From Tamarix chinensis (Eukaryota > Streptophyta > Magnoliopsida > Caryophyllales > Tamaricaceae): 64,000 bases of DNA. Each line of letters opens with the position of its first letter. The stretch's first letter is position 1. The stretch lies in assembly GCA_030549775.1 (NCBI GenBank), contig CM060172.1, forward strand, positions 4,070,123 to 4,134,122. The letters run 5' to 3'. The notes under the pieces were generated by a model that saw nothing but the letters and a program-made list of their open reading frames with translations, was not told the origin of the DNA and made no database searches. This document shows positions 52,240 through 64,000 of the stretch, one piece after another. The position numbers and the translations under genes were made by a program.

Positions 52240-55200
52240 TGACACTTTGAGGAAAATTTATGATGATGTGGAAAAGGGAATCCACTTTGAAGGTAATCTT
52301 GACCTAGAGTCTTTTATGGAAAGGTTGTAAATCATTGAATCTATTTTTGAGTGTAAGGAAATTGATGATGAAAAATGGTGCCAAATAGCGATATTAAAAT
52401 TTAAAAAATTTTCTAGAGTGAGGTATGATAATTTAAAAAGGAGAAGGGAGAAAGAAGGAAAATTGAAGATTAGGTCATAGGAAAAATTAAAGAAACATCT
52501 GAAGAAGAAGATTGTGCCTTGGGAATATGAGCAAGAAAATTTTATAAAAATCACTATATTGAGGTAAGGGTTACTTGGTGTTGAAGAATATATTTGAGAG
52601 TACTAAAGGTTAGCTCTTACATGTGATGTCTGAAACGAGAAGAAAAAAGGTGTGCACAATTTATCAAGGGTTTAAATATGAATCTTTAGGAGAAGGTAGA
52701 GGTGTACCAGTATGAAGTGTTTAAAGATCTAGCCATGTTAGCTATCAAGTTCGAGAAATAGTTTAAAAGGACCAAGCCACCAAGAAAGTCAACCAATGCT
52801 CCATATGGTTTTAATTTCAAGGGTGTGTCAAAGCCACCAATTCTCAATTCACAAACCAAAATCGGTCTAGAAAGTTCACTCATAAAGAAAAGGGCAAGGA
52901 TTAAGTTGTTGATAAAGTGAACAACCAATTCTTCAAGTGTCTAGTTATGGCCTCTATGCTTAGGAATGTCCAAACTAAAGAGCGTTGACTTTGAAGGAGA
53001 TAGAAAATATGGAGGCTTGTAGGGAGACTGAATAAGAAAATAATAGCCTAGAGGATGCTTTGGAAGAATTATAAGTGGATTGCTAAGTGTTGCAAAGGGT
53101 GTTCCAAGTATAACAACAACCTTTACTTACTCAACGAGAGAAGATTTTTAAGGCCAAATGTAGAATTGGTGATAAGGTGTGTGAAGTCATCATTGATAGT
53201 GGCTCATACACTAATGTTGCTAGCGAGAAGATGGTGAAAAAGCTTAGTTTGGAGACCAAGGGTAATCCAAGAACATATTCACTCCAAAGGCTCAAAAAAG
53301 GTAAAGACGTAAGGGTAACTAATTAAATTCTTATTTCTTTTAAGATTGGAAATTATTTTGATGACATTTTATACGATATTTTGCCTATAGAAGCTTATCA
53401 CATTTTTTTGGGGACACCATGGAAATTTTATGGGAAGGTTGTGTATGACGGGGTCCTTACTGAGTATATGGTATCCAAGGGTCGAAATAAGTTTAGGTTA
53501 AAACCTAATTTAGATGGGGAGGATTTGTTTTCGAGGAATGAAAGGGAAGAAAAAAGGAAGGAGGATGTCGAGTATAGGAAAACAAAAAAGAAGAGTTGCT
53601 TAGAGATGTTGATCCTCAAGGAGTGTGAGATGAATTAAGAAATCAAAGACAAGAATATATGCTTTAACTTAGTGGTAAAAGAGTTCCAACGAGGGGAGAA
53701 CACTAATATGGATCCAAAATTGAAACAAGTATTGAAAGAGTATGTCTATGTGTTTTTGGAAGAGATGCCAAGTGGGATGCCTCCTTTAAGAGGTATTGAG
53801 CATGCTATTGATAGTATGCTAGGAGTTCTATTACCAAAAAAATATGCTTATAGATGTAATTTGGAGGAGGCTAAGGAGCTACAGAAATAAGTGTAAGAGT
53901 TGTTAAACCGTGGTTATATTCGGGAGAGAATTAGTCGATGTGGTGTTCCAGCTTTGTTAGTACCTAAGAAGGATGGCACGTGGAGGATGTGTATTGATTT
54001 GAGAGCCATCAATAACATCATAATCAAGTATAGATTTTCAATGTTGAGATTGGATGACATGTTAGATGAGTTGTATGGTGTAAAGGTGTCGTTGGAGATT
54101 CATCTTAGAAGCAGTTATCATCAAATGATGATATGTGAAGGGGATGGCTGGAAGACAGATTTCAAGAATAAGTACGATTTGTATGAGTGGTTAGTGATGC
54201 CATTTGGGATATTTAATGTACCAAGTTCCTTTCTGAGGTTGATGACGGAGTTACTTTAACCATTTCTTAGGGAATTTTTTGTCGTTTACCTCAATGATAT
54301 CTTAGTATATGATAATAGTGAGTTCAAGCACATACAACACTTGAAGAGAATATTTGATAGGATTAGAGAGGTGAAGCTCTATGGTAATATGGAGAATTGT
54401 GATTTCATGATGGAGAGGGTGATCTTTCTTTGTTATATTTTGATTGGGGATGGTATTTGAGTTGACCCATCAAAAGTGTAAGCTATACAATTGTGGCTTA
54501 TTCCTACTAATGTCTAAAAAGTTCGAAGTTTCCATGGGTTGGCCTCATTCTATAGGAGGTTCATCAAAGAATTCTCTACCATTACAACACCTATCACACA
54601 ACTGATGAAGAAAGAAGAGTTCCATTGGAATGATCAAGCGGCAAAGGATTTTGAAGACTTGAAGATAAAGCTCTCAAATGAACCGGTATTATCTTTACCT
54701 TGTTTTGAGAAATTATTTGAAGTAACATATGATGTGAGTGGTGTAGGCATTGGGGGTGTGCTTTTATAAGAAAGGAAGCCAATTGCTTTATTTAGTGAGA
54801 AATTGATATGGTGTAAGGCTCAACTATTCGACCTACGATAAAAAAAATATGCTATTGTGCATTGTTTGGAGACATGGTGTCATTACTTGAGACCCAAGCC
54901 TTTTCTACATCATTTGGATCATGCGAGCTTGAAGTATTTGCATGGTCAAAGAAGGTGATTCAAAGACATGCTAAGTGAATAAGCTTCTTGTAGATATTTG
55001 TATTATTTACAAGACATAAGTATGTTAAAGAAAATGTGGTGATGGATGCATTATCGAGGAGGACCATGGTACTTACCATAATGGATGTAAAGCTTTTGGG
55101 GTTCAAGATGTTGAAGAGTCAATAGTCCATGGATGATAGTTTTTCTATGATCTTTGAATTGTGTAAGAAACAAGGGAGTTCTAGAGCTTATGTTATTCAA

Positions 55201-56330
55201 GATGGGTTCTTATTCAAGGACAAAAAGTTATATGTGTCGAAGACTTCAATTCTAGACTTACTACTCAAAGATGTGCATGAAGGAGGAATTACAGGATACT
55301 TTATTGTTTAGAAGACTTTAGAGTTACTATAAGAACATTTATATTGGCCAAGAATGCAAAAGGGAGTACAATCCATGGTTTCTAGGTGTGCTGCAGGTCA
55401 AAGGAGCAAGAGTTTGTTTCAGAAAGGGGTATATGTACCTTTACTTATGCTTGGTCTACCATGTGAAGGTGTTATTGTGGATTTTATTTTGGGATTTCCT
55501 AGGACACAATGAAGCAAGGATTTAATTATGGTTGTAGTGGATAAATTTTCCAAGATGCTCATTTTATTTCGTGTCACAATATCACCGATGCTACATATGT
55601 TGCAGATTTATACTTTAAGGAGGTCATGAGGTTGCATGGAATTCCAAGAATTATTATCTCAGATAGAGATGTGGAGTTCTTAAACTATTTTTGGAAGACT
55701 TTATGGTACATACAAGGAACTAAGATTCTATTTAGCACGTCAAATCATCCTCAAATGGATGGACAAACCAAAGTTACTAATAGAAATTTGGGTACTTTTC
55801 TAAGGGGATTGGTGAGTAAGAGTGCTAAGGATTTTGATGCTAAGTTGGAACATACAGAGTTTGCATACACTTGAAGTCCTTCAATTACAACAAGATCTAG
55901 TCCATTTGAGATAGAATATGGTATTAATCCATATATGTCAATTGATATGGTGCCATTAAAGAATGAAGTGAAGAGATATGATGCACTAGAGAGAGTGGAG
56001 TTCTTTCAAAAGCTTAATCAACAAATCAAGAACAATATTGAGAAGGAAAATGAAGTGTACATGATAAGAGCCAACAAGCATAGGAGCCAACATGTTTTTC
56101 AATTGGGAGATTTGGTATGGTTACACTTGAGGGAGGAGAGATTTCCTATTCTAAGAAAACACAAGATTGTGCCAAGGGTAGATGGTCCTTTCAAAGTACT
56201 TCATAATTTTGAAGAGATTTCTTATCAGCTCGATTTACAAGGTTCATAGTGTGGGATATCAAGGACAATCAACCTTGGAGATATTACCCCTAATTATGGA
56301 GATGCAAATTTGAGGGAAAATTCAAATTAA
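52240..56330 (+). pseudogene. Second gypsy gag-pol polyprotein, interrupted
   Basis: Gag (about 52,260-52,720) shows HFEGNLDLESFMERL and a degraded core down to VPWEYEQENF. Protease has an IIDSGSYTNVASEKM block near 53,190. RT (53,900-54,480) has [30 protein letters not shown] and [12 protein letters not shown] blocks, and YLND at 54,287-54,298 where the family has YLDD. RNase H follows. Integrase (about 55,250-56,250) shows SDRDVEF with Asp codon 55,662, and DGQTKVTNRNLG where the catalytic Glu has become Lys (55,770), at exact DD35E spacing. The C-terminal part has GDLVWLHLREERFP. Many stops occur. RT and integrase active sites are both lost. Confidence 0.9.
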
Positions 56331-56341
56331 CAAGGGGAGAA

Positions 56342-57326
56342 TGATATAGGAGAAAACACTGAAGAATTGTCTTTCATAATTATGGAACCAATTATTCTTC
56401 ATTTGGAAAGTGTTTGCCACAAATTTGAAGACCAACAGATGGTTATGTTGTTAAAAATGTAACAAACAAGCAACTCAGTGTCTACGTGCATATACATGGC
56501 ATGCCGGGAGGGTGTGACTAGATGCATGGAGAGTTTATTGGCATAATTTTGGAGCATCATTAGTAATTTAGCTAATTTATTAATTAAGTAGTAGAGCTAG
56601 ATAATAAAGTTAGCATAAAATCTTTGAACAATGATTTTTGCTAGTGGTAGAAAGGTTATAATCTATATGAATGTCGAATATGAGCATATGAAGAATTGAA
56701 TGAAAGATGAAGATGAACATTAAATTTGAATACAAGTGAATTCTATGTGAATTCAATTAATATAAATCGAATCTGTGTGAATGGTGTAACTTGAAAGTTT
56801 TAATCTCTTCGTCAGTGTGAATTAGAGATTAATTCATATCTTTTCTACTCTTTTTAATCCATATTTTCTTGCCATAATTACCATCAAAATTCTATTTAAA
56901 TTTAAAGTAAAACCAATCCATAAATTTAGTATATAAAAGCAAAGCCCTAAACCCTCCATTCAAAACCCTAACCCTTCCATACCAACCAAATGCAATCTTA
57001 TTCATTCTTTTTGAAACAAACCCTAACGCTAATTCTATATTATGAATCTAACCATCATCCAAATCCTAACTTTCGAAACCAAACGTCATTATCATTCCAT
57101 AATCAAATGCATATGTTAATTACTACATTCCATTTGAACCATCATCATTGTTAAACCATCCTCAACAAATCCTACCTTTCTTATTCAAATAATCACCATC
57201 AAGTTTCTATCCCATTCGAGAACTTTAAAACCTAACACATCATCTCCATATCATCTTCTACTCAAGTCTAACATAATCAAACCATATTCACACCAATTTT
57301 AGAATTACACCCTCCCACACACATCA
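56342..57326 (+). repeat. Second gypsy 3' LTR
   Basis: 985 bp, TGATATAGGAG...CACACATCA, followed by target duplication TATAC at 57,327-57,331. Confidence 0.92.
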
Positions 57327-57331
57327 TATAC

Positions 57332-57376
57332 TGATTATCCCTAAGATGTACCTAACCATTTTCATGATACATTTAG
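57332..57376 (+). repeat. Outer gypsy 3' LTR, second part
   Basis: A 45-bp island between the second gypsy element and long LTR copy 4. It matches 39,297-39,342 of the left LTR and ends with TTTAG, the target site of copy 4. Confidence 0.75.
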
Positions 57377-58019
57377 TATAACAACCCCATAATTTTACAG
57401 TTAAAAATTTTTATTTGCACAAAAACCATACACTAAAACAGGGGGTGCTACCGTTATGATCAATATAAGAGTGAGCCCTAGCCAATTTCATATCAACCAC
57501 AAAGCTATAAAATTTAAAAGACATTAATTTTAATAGAAGATAAAACCATAATGTTTCTAATAACTTATAAATAAAATAGGGTGTGAATTGTCAGAGTTGA
57601 TATAAAGATAGGAAATGAGTACATTAACAAGACTCCTATGGGGAAAATAAAGTGATTAATATAACGGTAAGAAAAATAGGATAAAGTGAGTCTAAACAAC
57701 ACTCCCTTGGACCCCAGGACAAGTCCAACAAGCCATCACTTAGTCTCTCCCAATGCATCGAAGATGTCAAAATCATCATATGCAACAACTCCTACCGGCA
57801 CAAACTTAAGAGGGGCCACTACTCATGGGAATGAATAGAACCCATGAAAGGGGTGATTAGTATGCTATGTACTAAGCAAATTAACCATGTGGCTAAGACC
57901 ATAAAACATAAATGGTAGAAAATACATACTCTGAATGAGTTCGGTTAAACATAAGCATTACATCTCAAGTTATTATTTTCATTTTTAGAAACCTCTCAAT
58001 TTAGATCCATGTGAGTACA

Positions 58020-58390
58020 AGAACCCCACTATTATAGACGGTGGATCTGAAACAACTAGGGCAAAACACTCCTGGACACTATTATTTGCTGATGGATTGG
58101 TCTCTAAGGAAAATTGCTCTTGGCCACTATTGTCCCGGTGGATCGGTCTTGCCTCGAATCTCATGGTGTTCCACTATTAATAATTAGTATTATTCTCCAT
58201 GGCTTATTATCATTTAAGGTTTGATTTATTAAGCTCGAGATCCTCCACTATTATAGCCAGTGGATTGGAAACACCTATGTGAGCATGCAGGTGGCCACTA
58301 TAATTCATTGATAGATTAGTCTCCAGGGCACCCTACACCTGGCCAATATTATTACCAGTGGAGTGTTCTTGGCCTGGCTCAATAATCTTT
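58020..58390 (+). repeat. CCAC...GTGG core tandem units, copy 4
   Basis: About six diverged units such as 'ccactattatagacggtggatc' and 'ccactattgtcccggtggatcggtc', with the 'ctcatggtgttccact' spacer also seen at 47,380 and 47,620. Confidence 0.75.
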
Positions 58391-59784
58391 CACTTTAAAT
58401 TGTTAGTGTCATATTCATTTCTTATTAAGTAGGTAATTTCACACTAGGCATACATGTCCCATTGGACTTCCCATCCTCACCCCCTTTCACCCCTACACTC
58501 CTAAAAGACTCCCAGACTTCTTCCCCACCTTTCCCTTACTCACCATGAAAAATCGAGACTCCTATATATGTGGGCCAATACCCACTTTCCTATATCTCTT
58601 CTTCAACTCACCATTTCCCTCTAAGGTTTTCCCTTAAAAACCCTAATCTACCTTATGTTGCCTAACCTCCCTTTATCATACACAACCCATGATCCCCTTA
58701 CTTCCAACACCATCACTCGACTCAATCCACACCCAACATCACAACCTTACTTTCTATCTATCATATGTGATCATGAAAACCCTAGTTAGTCACCCCAAAC
58801 CCTAGTGCCTCTCATTTGTTATATGTCATCTCCTCATCACCCACACACAACATTCCCCATTCCACTTGACTCATTTCCCCCCTCTATGTGACACTCTTCC
58901 AATCTTTATCCACACTTCAATCCCACTTAGGGTTTTTCTCACAAGCCCTAGTTACCAATGCACACTTATACCAACCCACATACCATTTTTCACTCGTGGA
59001 CTCTAATCACCCAAAATACTCTTCCCTCACTTTTCTTAACCCTTAAGTCATCTTTTCCCACATAAAAGTTACCCCCATGTAAAGACTAACCACTCCATGC
59101 AAGCCTTACAATTCCCAAGAAAGATTTATTCCAACCTCTCATTTTATTCATATATTGCTTTTATTTGTCCACCCATAAGTCATAAGGTACTTCCCTATTA
59201 CCACACCACATTCTTTAATTCTTTTATATCCCCACAAGTTCATAATATTACTAAGGAATCCTAGCATACATGTCATATAGGGCAATAATACATAAGGTAT
59301 AACACAAAATACAAGTTATAACACCATATTACACATGTCATAAAACATATGGAACTTACCTTGGCTCCATGGTCAGGAAGCTGCACTACAAGCATATAAT
59401 CCATAACCACATGGGATACAGGCATATAACCAAACACACATAAACACATAACATGTAATTTGGCATGAACCACATCCTTACCTAGATCAACATCGAGCAT
59501 AGAGCACAACTCCTACACCTCCTTAGGGGAAGGATTTGGTTCACCTATAAGAGTGGAATACTAATGTTAACTTCCCTCTTATTCCTTTCAATATCCCCTA
59601 ACCAATTATTAGTAAAAGACTAATAAGAGTAAGGATAATAATGATAGTCTCAATAATAATAAGACTAGTGTTATTATAGATACTACAACTAATAATAGTA
59701 GTAATAATAACCATAATAAGATTAATAGTAGTAATGATGATAATAATAATAATAATGGAAAAAATAGTAATACTCATAATATTA

Positions 59785-59790
59785 ATAGTG

Positions 59791-59829
<39 letters not shown>

Positions 59830-59838
59830 GAAATGATA

Positions 59839-59894
<56 letters not shown>
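59785..59894. repeat. (AAT)n then (GAT)n microsatellite in long LTR copy 4
   Basis: AAT run to about 59,830, then a GAT run of about 55 bp. Poly-Met and poly-Ile frames here are artefacts. Confidence 0.95.
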
Positions 59895-59895
<1 letters not shown>

Positions 59896-60549
59896 AAAAA
59901 TAAAAATTATACAAAATAATTTATACTTAAGTAGAAGCAAGGGCTATGGTACAACCAGATATGGAGGTGGCAAATAGGGTGGCAGCGTAGGAGTGGTAGG
60001 AGTGGTGGTAACTTGGAAAGGTCTAAGCTTTGTGGTAAGAGGAAGGAAAGGGAGGTGGTGGTTGTGACATAGTAGATTTCCTAGACTAAGAGGGTTGTAG
60101 TGGTGGTAGGGGCATATCAAGGCGGCGACATAGGTGGTAGTAGCTACACTGGTTAAAGGTGGAGGGGAAGAAATGAGGAGGAAGAAGGGGGAGAAAAGGG
60201 AAATGAAGGGTATGTGAAGGTAGGGGAAGGTTTGTTGGGTTAAGAGGGAGGTAGTGGGGGTGGTGGTTATAGAAGTGGAAGCAGCATAAGCCGGCAAATA
60301 GGGTGTCAACAAGGTGTAAAAGGCATCTTGAGTTACCCACTTTGTATAGGTAGGGTTAGCTATGCAAGGGGAGTTAGGGGCAGGGAGTGGTCTTGTTTGG
60401 TGGAGGGTAATGTAAGGAGGACGTTGGGTGGATGTTAGGACAATAGTGATGCATAACGACGATTAGGGCTACTTTTGATGGGGCAGTGGAGGGGAGCGTT
60501 GGGAATTTAAGGCAGAAGAAAAAAAAGAGGAAGAAGGGAAAGGGCTAGG

Positions 60550-60557
60550 TATTTATA
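60550..60557 (-). promoter_or_regulatory. TATA box of long LTR copy 4
   Basis: Minus-strand TATAAATACC, with the pyrimidine-rich leader downstream on that strand. Confidence 0.5.
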
Positions 60558-61432
60558 GGAGTGGGTAGGAGAGGAAGATAAGGGAGGATGAGGATAAGGG
60601 AGTGGGAGTGGTAGGTGGCTACCGACAAGTGGTGGTAGGCTAGTGTAAGCCTACAGGTGTGTAGGTTTGTAGGAGGCCAGGGCTAGTTTTCATAGGGCTT
60701 TAGGGAGGTTTGGTGAGGGTGTGGGGGTCATAGAGGGGAGGGGACTAGTGTAGTGTAGTGCCAAGTGCATGCCCTGCAGGTTAGGTTGAGAGGAAGGTGA
60801 GGGGGAAATGAGAGCCATAGCTACAAAACAACCATACGCGCAAGCGATCTAGCACCTAGGGGGACAAGGTAGAAGACAGGGAGAAAAGGATAAAAATAGG
60901 TAAAATGCTAGGGATAAAAAAGGGAGGACAGGCGGGGTGTTCGGCTATACAAAGGGGAAAGAAAAAAAGAAGATGGATTAGGTTGTGCGAAGGGGAAAAG
61001 AAGGAGATGAAGGAGGGGGAGAGTTGGGCCACATTGGGCAGGCCTAGAATGGCCAAAGGAGAGAAAAAGAGAAGAAAAAGGAAGAAAGAAATTGGAAAGG
61101 AAGAAAAAGAGGGAAAAGGGAAAACAAGGTTGTTATGGTATTTGGAATTTTTTTAAATTTTTTTAAAATAATATATTTATTAAAAATAAATAAATAATTT
61201 TTATTTTTATTTTAATTTAGAACTTTTAGTTACATTTTCTAAAATCAATTTTAGGTAGAAAATTACCCAAACCTCCACTAATTTAATTTCTACATTACTT
61301 TTTTTCTTTTCTTGTCTTAATTACTTCCATTATAATAACACTATTTTATTAAAAATATTATTTTTAATTCATCTCATCTATCAATCTTTTACTATTAATT
61401 CCTAAATTAAGGTTTTGGGGTATTACATTTAG

Positions 61433-62173
61433 CCTAAAATGTTGCCTCAATTTGTTCTAGAGGTCGATTGAGATAAATAAGGGAGAGAGATGACCTCATC
61501 CATTTTTTTCTTCCTCCTCTCTCCTCTACCCGATTTTGAGATCGATTACTTTGACCTAAGGAATGCGTTTGAGTAGTTGGAAGATTCCTTCCATGTTAGC
61601 CTCCAATTTCTTCATTCATGTATGCTAATTCTTGCATGATAGTCCTGAGTTCCCTAGAGTCACAAATTGAGCTTGGGAGACTAGGTCAGCAAATTATTGA
61701 CAAATCTATCCATTTTATTTGAATACAAATGGTTAGTAGCATGGTTTCGTGTTGCCTTCTGAACCCTTTGTATTTCCCTTTGATTGGTTGGTTATAAATA
61801 GCCACAATAATCCCTTCAATTCACTTTCTTTCTACCATTAAGCTCCCCAAAGTTTACATTCTCCTCTCTTCTTTCCACCCTTCAAGCACTTGCCAATTTA
61901 TTTTTCACACTTTTCTAATCCAATCTCTAGCTCTTTCTTGTGTCAATTTTTAAGCAAGGGAGAGTTAAATTTTTGGAAAGGAAATAGTGTTCCAATTGAT
62001 CTTTTCTCCGTTTTTGTTTTAGTGGTATGTGCTTATTCATTTATAATTTTTATTTCCAAACATCTTGAGGTTTTGGTATAATATATGAGTTATTATTTTT
62101 GCTTTTAAGGTTTGAAAAGTTGAAGTTTTGAAACATTCGAAATCCTATTTTTAATAGGATTTAGCCTGCATCA
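61433..62173 (+). repeat. Outer gypsy 3' LTR, third part
   Basis: Resumes after copy 4 and matches 39,345-40,085. A TATA box TATAAATA lies at 61,793-61,800. The end is uncertain: similarity to the 7.4-8.7 kb copy may extend to about 62,270. Confidence 0.75.
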
Positions 62174-62289
62174 AGTATGAAATTCTTTCTTTTAAAATGT
62201 GTAGTTTGTGTTTTTGCATGAAAGGTGATAATTTTAGTTAGTTGATACATGTTGGTAGGAAGAAATGCAGTTGTATGCATGCTAAAATG

Positions 62290-64000
62290 ACATCAATAAT
62301 CAAACTTCTTCCTTAATTATCATACCTACACATGGCACAAAGGTTATCATACTTTTCCTTTTTATCAAGCAATATAAGCAACCATATATATATATCATGC
62401 TAAGCACACAAACCATGCATAAAATCATACTAAATCCCTAATGTGCTAGCATACGTTTTTCCATGTATTTAAGGGAGGATTAACTGTTACCTTAATCCCG
62501 CAAAATATCAACTCTTACCGGTACCCCGGTTAAATATTTAGGCTTTAATTAGCAACTCAACACCTAAAAATAATATCCATCATATTTATGTTAGAAATAA
62601 GAATCCAAGCATAAAATGTTATAAAATTTAATTAGTAAAACACTTAACATAAAATACTATTATACCTTAAAAATTAGCTAAATAATTTCCAAAATAAAGG
62701 GGGAGCTCACACTACATGAACACCGTGAGTCTCATGCAAAATCATGGGGAGAAAAGGGCTCGAAGAGGGTGAAGGAAGAAAAATAAGCCATTTTCGGGTT
62801 GGGGTCTTTGGGCTAGAAAAGAGGGTAGGTGGGGGAGGTTTCAAGGCAAGGGAATGGTGCAGAAGTGAAGAGGGGGTGTAGGTGGAGGCTAAGGGTGGTT
62901 TCGCGGCGGCATAGGGCGATGGAGACGGTGGCTCCAAGGCGGCGAATTTGGTTGCCGAGATGGGTCGAGGTGGAGGGGCTAAGAAGGAAGGAAAAGGAGA
63001 GGAAAAAATGGAGGGGTGCAAGGGTTGTTTTTGGCCAACTAAGGCATGGCGTTGGTAGAGGGGGTTGCAGGGTGTCGAACGGTGGGTTGGGTGGTGGTAG
63101 AGGTGGCCAGACGGCGGCGGAAGTGACGGTTGCAAGTGGCTCGGCGGTAAGGGGGAAAATGGGGAGAAAAAAGAAAAGGGGTGGAGAAGGGAGGAAGAGT
63201 AGGGCTCGAGGGGTGGCGTGATGGTGCAGGGGAGTAGGGGGTGGTGGCAGGAGGCGACGCAGGGGTTGGTTTCGGTGGTTGGGACAGTGGTTGGCGGCGG
63301 CGTGTAGAGAGAACAGAAACAAAATGGGGAAGAAGGAAGGAGAGAAGAGGGAGCTCGGGGGAGGGAGTAGGGCTCGAAAAAAATGTGGGAATGAAGGGCT
63401 GGTGAGGGTGAGGCACTAGGAGCAGGCGGCTGGCTGGTGAACGTACGTAGGTGCAGGTGACGGTCAGTTGGCAGGGGAAGAGAGGGGAGAAGAAGGAAAG
63501 GGAGAGGGGCACACGGGGTATGGTCTAAGAGCCGGTTTGGCTCGAAAAGGAAAGAAAATGACGGGGGAAGAGAGAGAGGGAGAGGGCGGTAGGTGGTGGC
63601 CGGGTTGCGGGCGGTGGGATGCTCGACCATGGCAGAAATGATGGTCGGGCATGGGAGAAGAAGAGAGGAGAAGCAGAAGGCTGGCAGGCGGCTTGACCGA
63701 CGCAGGAAAGGAGAGGAAGCCGGCCGGTCCAGGAAAAAAAAAGGAAGGAGGTCAAGCTGGGCGGTACGCGAGGGAGAGAAGGGAGGAAGCGGGCCGAAGA
63801 CCCAATGCGCAGGGGAGGGGTGACCTGGCTGGGCGGCCCAAGGGAGGGGGAAAAAGGAAAAAAAAGAGAAGAAAAGGAAAAAGGGTAAAAGAAGGAAATG
63901 GAAAAATAGGGAAAATAAATCAAACTAATTTATAAAGTCATAAAATGTAATATTCTTGATAAATTATTTAATTTAATAATTTAATTCATTATAATCTAAT
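62290..64000 (-). mobile_element. Partial long-family LTR, antisense, continues past the window
   Basis: From 62,705 to 63,900 the minus strand is the same pyrimidine/proline-rich sequence type as 51,300-50,270 in copy 3, including a matching start 'ttttccctattt...ttcttttcc' near 63,900. AT-rich DNA follows, as expected for the U3. The left limit is approximate, and the left part lacks the microsatellite and CCAC/GTGG array. A 307-residue minus-strand open frame (63,630-62,707) is low-complexity Pro/Ser and is not supported as a gene. Confidence 0.5.

Larger units (their letters stand above)
45751..57326 (+). mobile_element. Second Ty3/gypsy element, inserted in the outer LTR
   Basis: The element is bounded by TGATGTAGG/TGATATAGG...CACACATCA LTRs and a perfect 5-bp duplication TATAC (45,746-45,750 and 57,327-57,331). 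The 5' LTR (about 992 bp without the insertion) is split by a 5.08-kb solo LTR. The internal region is 51,828-56,341, and the 3' LTR is 985 bp, preceded by a clear polypurine tract (caaggggagaa). Without the insertion the element is about 6.5 kb. The coding region has many stops. No standard primer site was recognised after the 5' LTR. Confidence 0.92.
57377..61427 (-). mobile_element. 4.05-kb long-family solo LTR, copy 4
   Basis: TATAACAACCCC...GGGGTATTACA, flanked by a perfect 5-bp duplication TTTAG (57,372-57,376 and 61,428-61,432). The left tip has TA where TG is expected, a point change. It is minus oriented by its TATA box. The internal order is the same as copy 3: CCAC/GTGG units, AAT/GAT microsatellite, G-rich (plus strand) leader, AT-rich end. 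No gag or pol. Confidence 0.87.

Noticed and set aside
62172..62176. CAAGT as a firm target duplication of the outer gypsy
   Set aside because: It would need the LTR to end in CAT, not CA, and the same letters follow the left LTR at 40,084, so the match may be LTR sequence.

Overview
The window looks like nuclear DNA of a flowering plant with a large, AT-rich, transposon-filled genome. The evidence is Ty1/copia and Ty3/gypsy elements with plant-type LTRs, an initiator-Met tRNA primer site, a CACTA transposon, spliced plant-type genes, and (TA)n, (CA)n, (ATT)n and (TTC)n microsatellites. The species cannot be named from sequence alone. No tRNA, rRNA or CRISPR was seen.

Layout. 1-2,808 holds a decayed gypsy pol relic and the right end of a very long LTR. 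2,809-7,391 is unassigned AT-rich DNA. 7,392-21,134 is a run of solo or truncated LTRs, mostly of one family with LTRs of 3.6-5.1 kb. 21,135-26,340 is the only low-copy island. It carries the first five exons of a SERINC (serine incorporator) membrane-protein gene on the minus strand, without its later exons. 26,389-32,955 is a complete but inactive copia element (TSD GATAT) with a 995-bp solo LTR (TSD TAGCT) inside pol.

33,532 to about 62,173 is one old gypsy element blown apart by nested insertions. Its left LTR holds a 5.4-kb CACTA transposon (33,782-39,188). Its right LTR holds a second gypsy element (45,751-57,326, TSD TATAC) and a 4.05-kb solo LTR (57,377-61,427, TSD TTTAG). The second gypsy has a 5.08-kb solo LTR (46,559-51,638, TSD TTAGT) in its own 5' LTR. 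From 62.3 kb to the window end is a partial antisense copy of the same long-LTR family.

The most interesting object is inside the CACTA transposon: a minus-strand pseudogene copy of the start of an ELF6/REF6-type JmjN-JmjC histone demethylase gene, from its ATG through JmjN to the iron-binding start of JmjC, ending at a splice donor. This is gene capture by a DNA transposon. The long-LTR family is also notable: about 4-5 kb per LTR, internal TATA box, pyrimidine-rich leader, embedded ATT microsatellite, and a tandem array whose unit carries a CCAC...GTGG palindrome.

Only the SERINC exons look like an intact host gene. All transposon coding regions carry stops or frameshifts.
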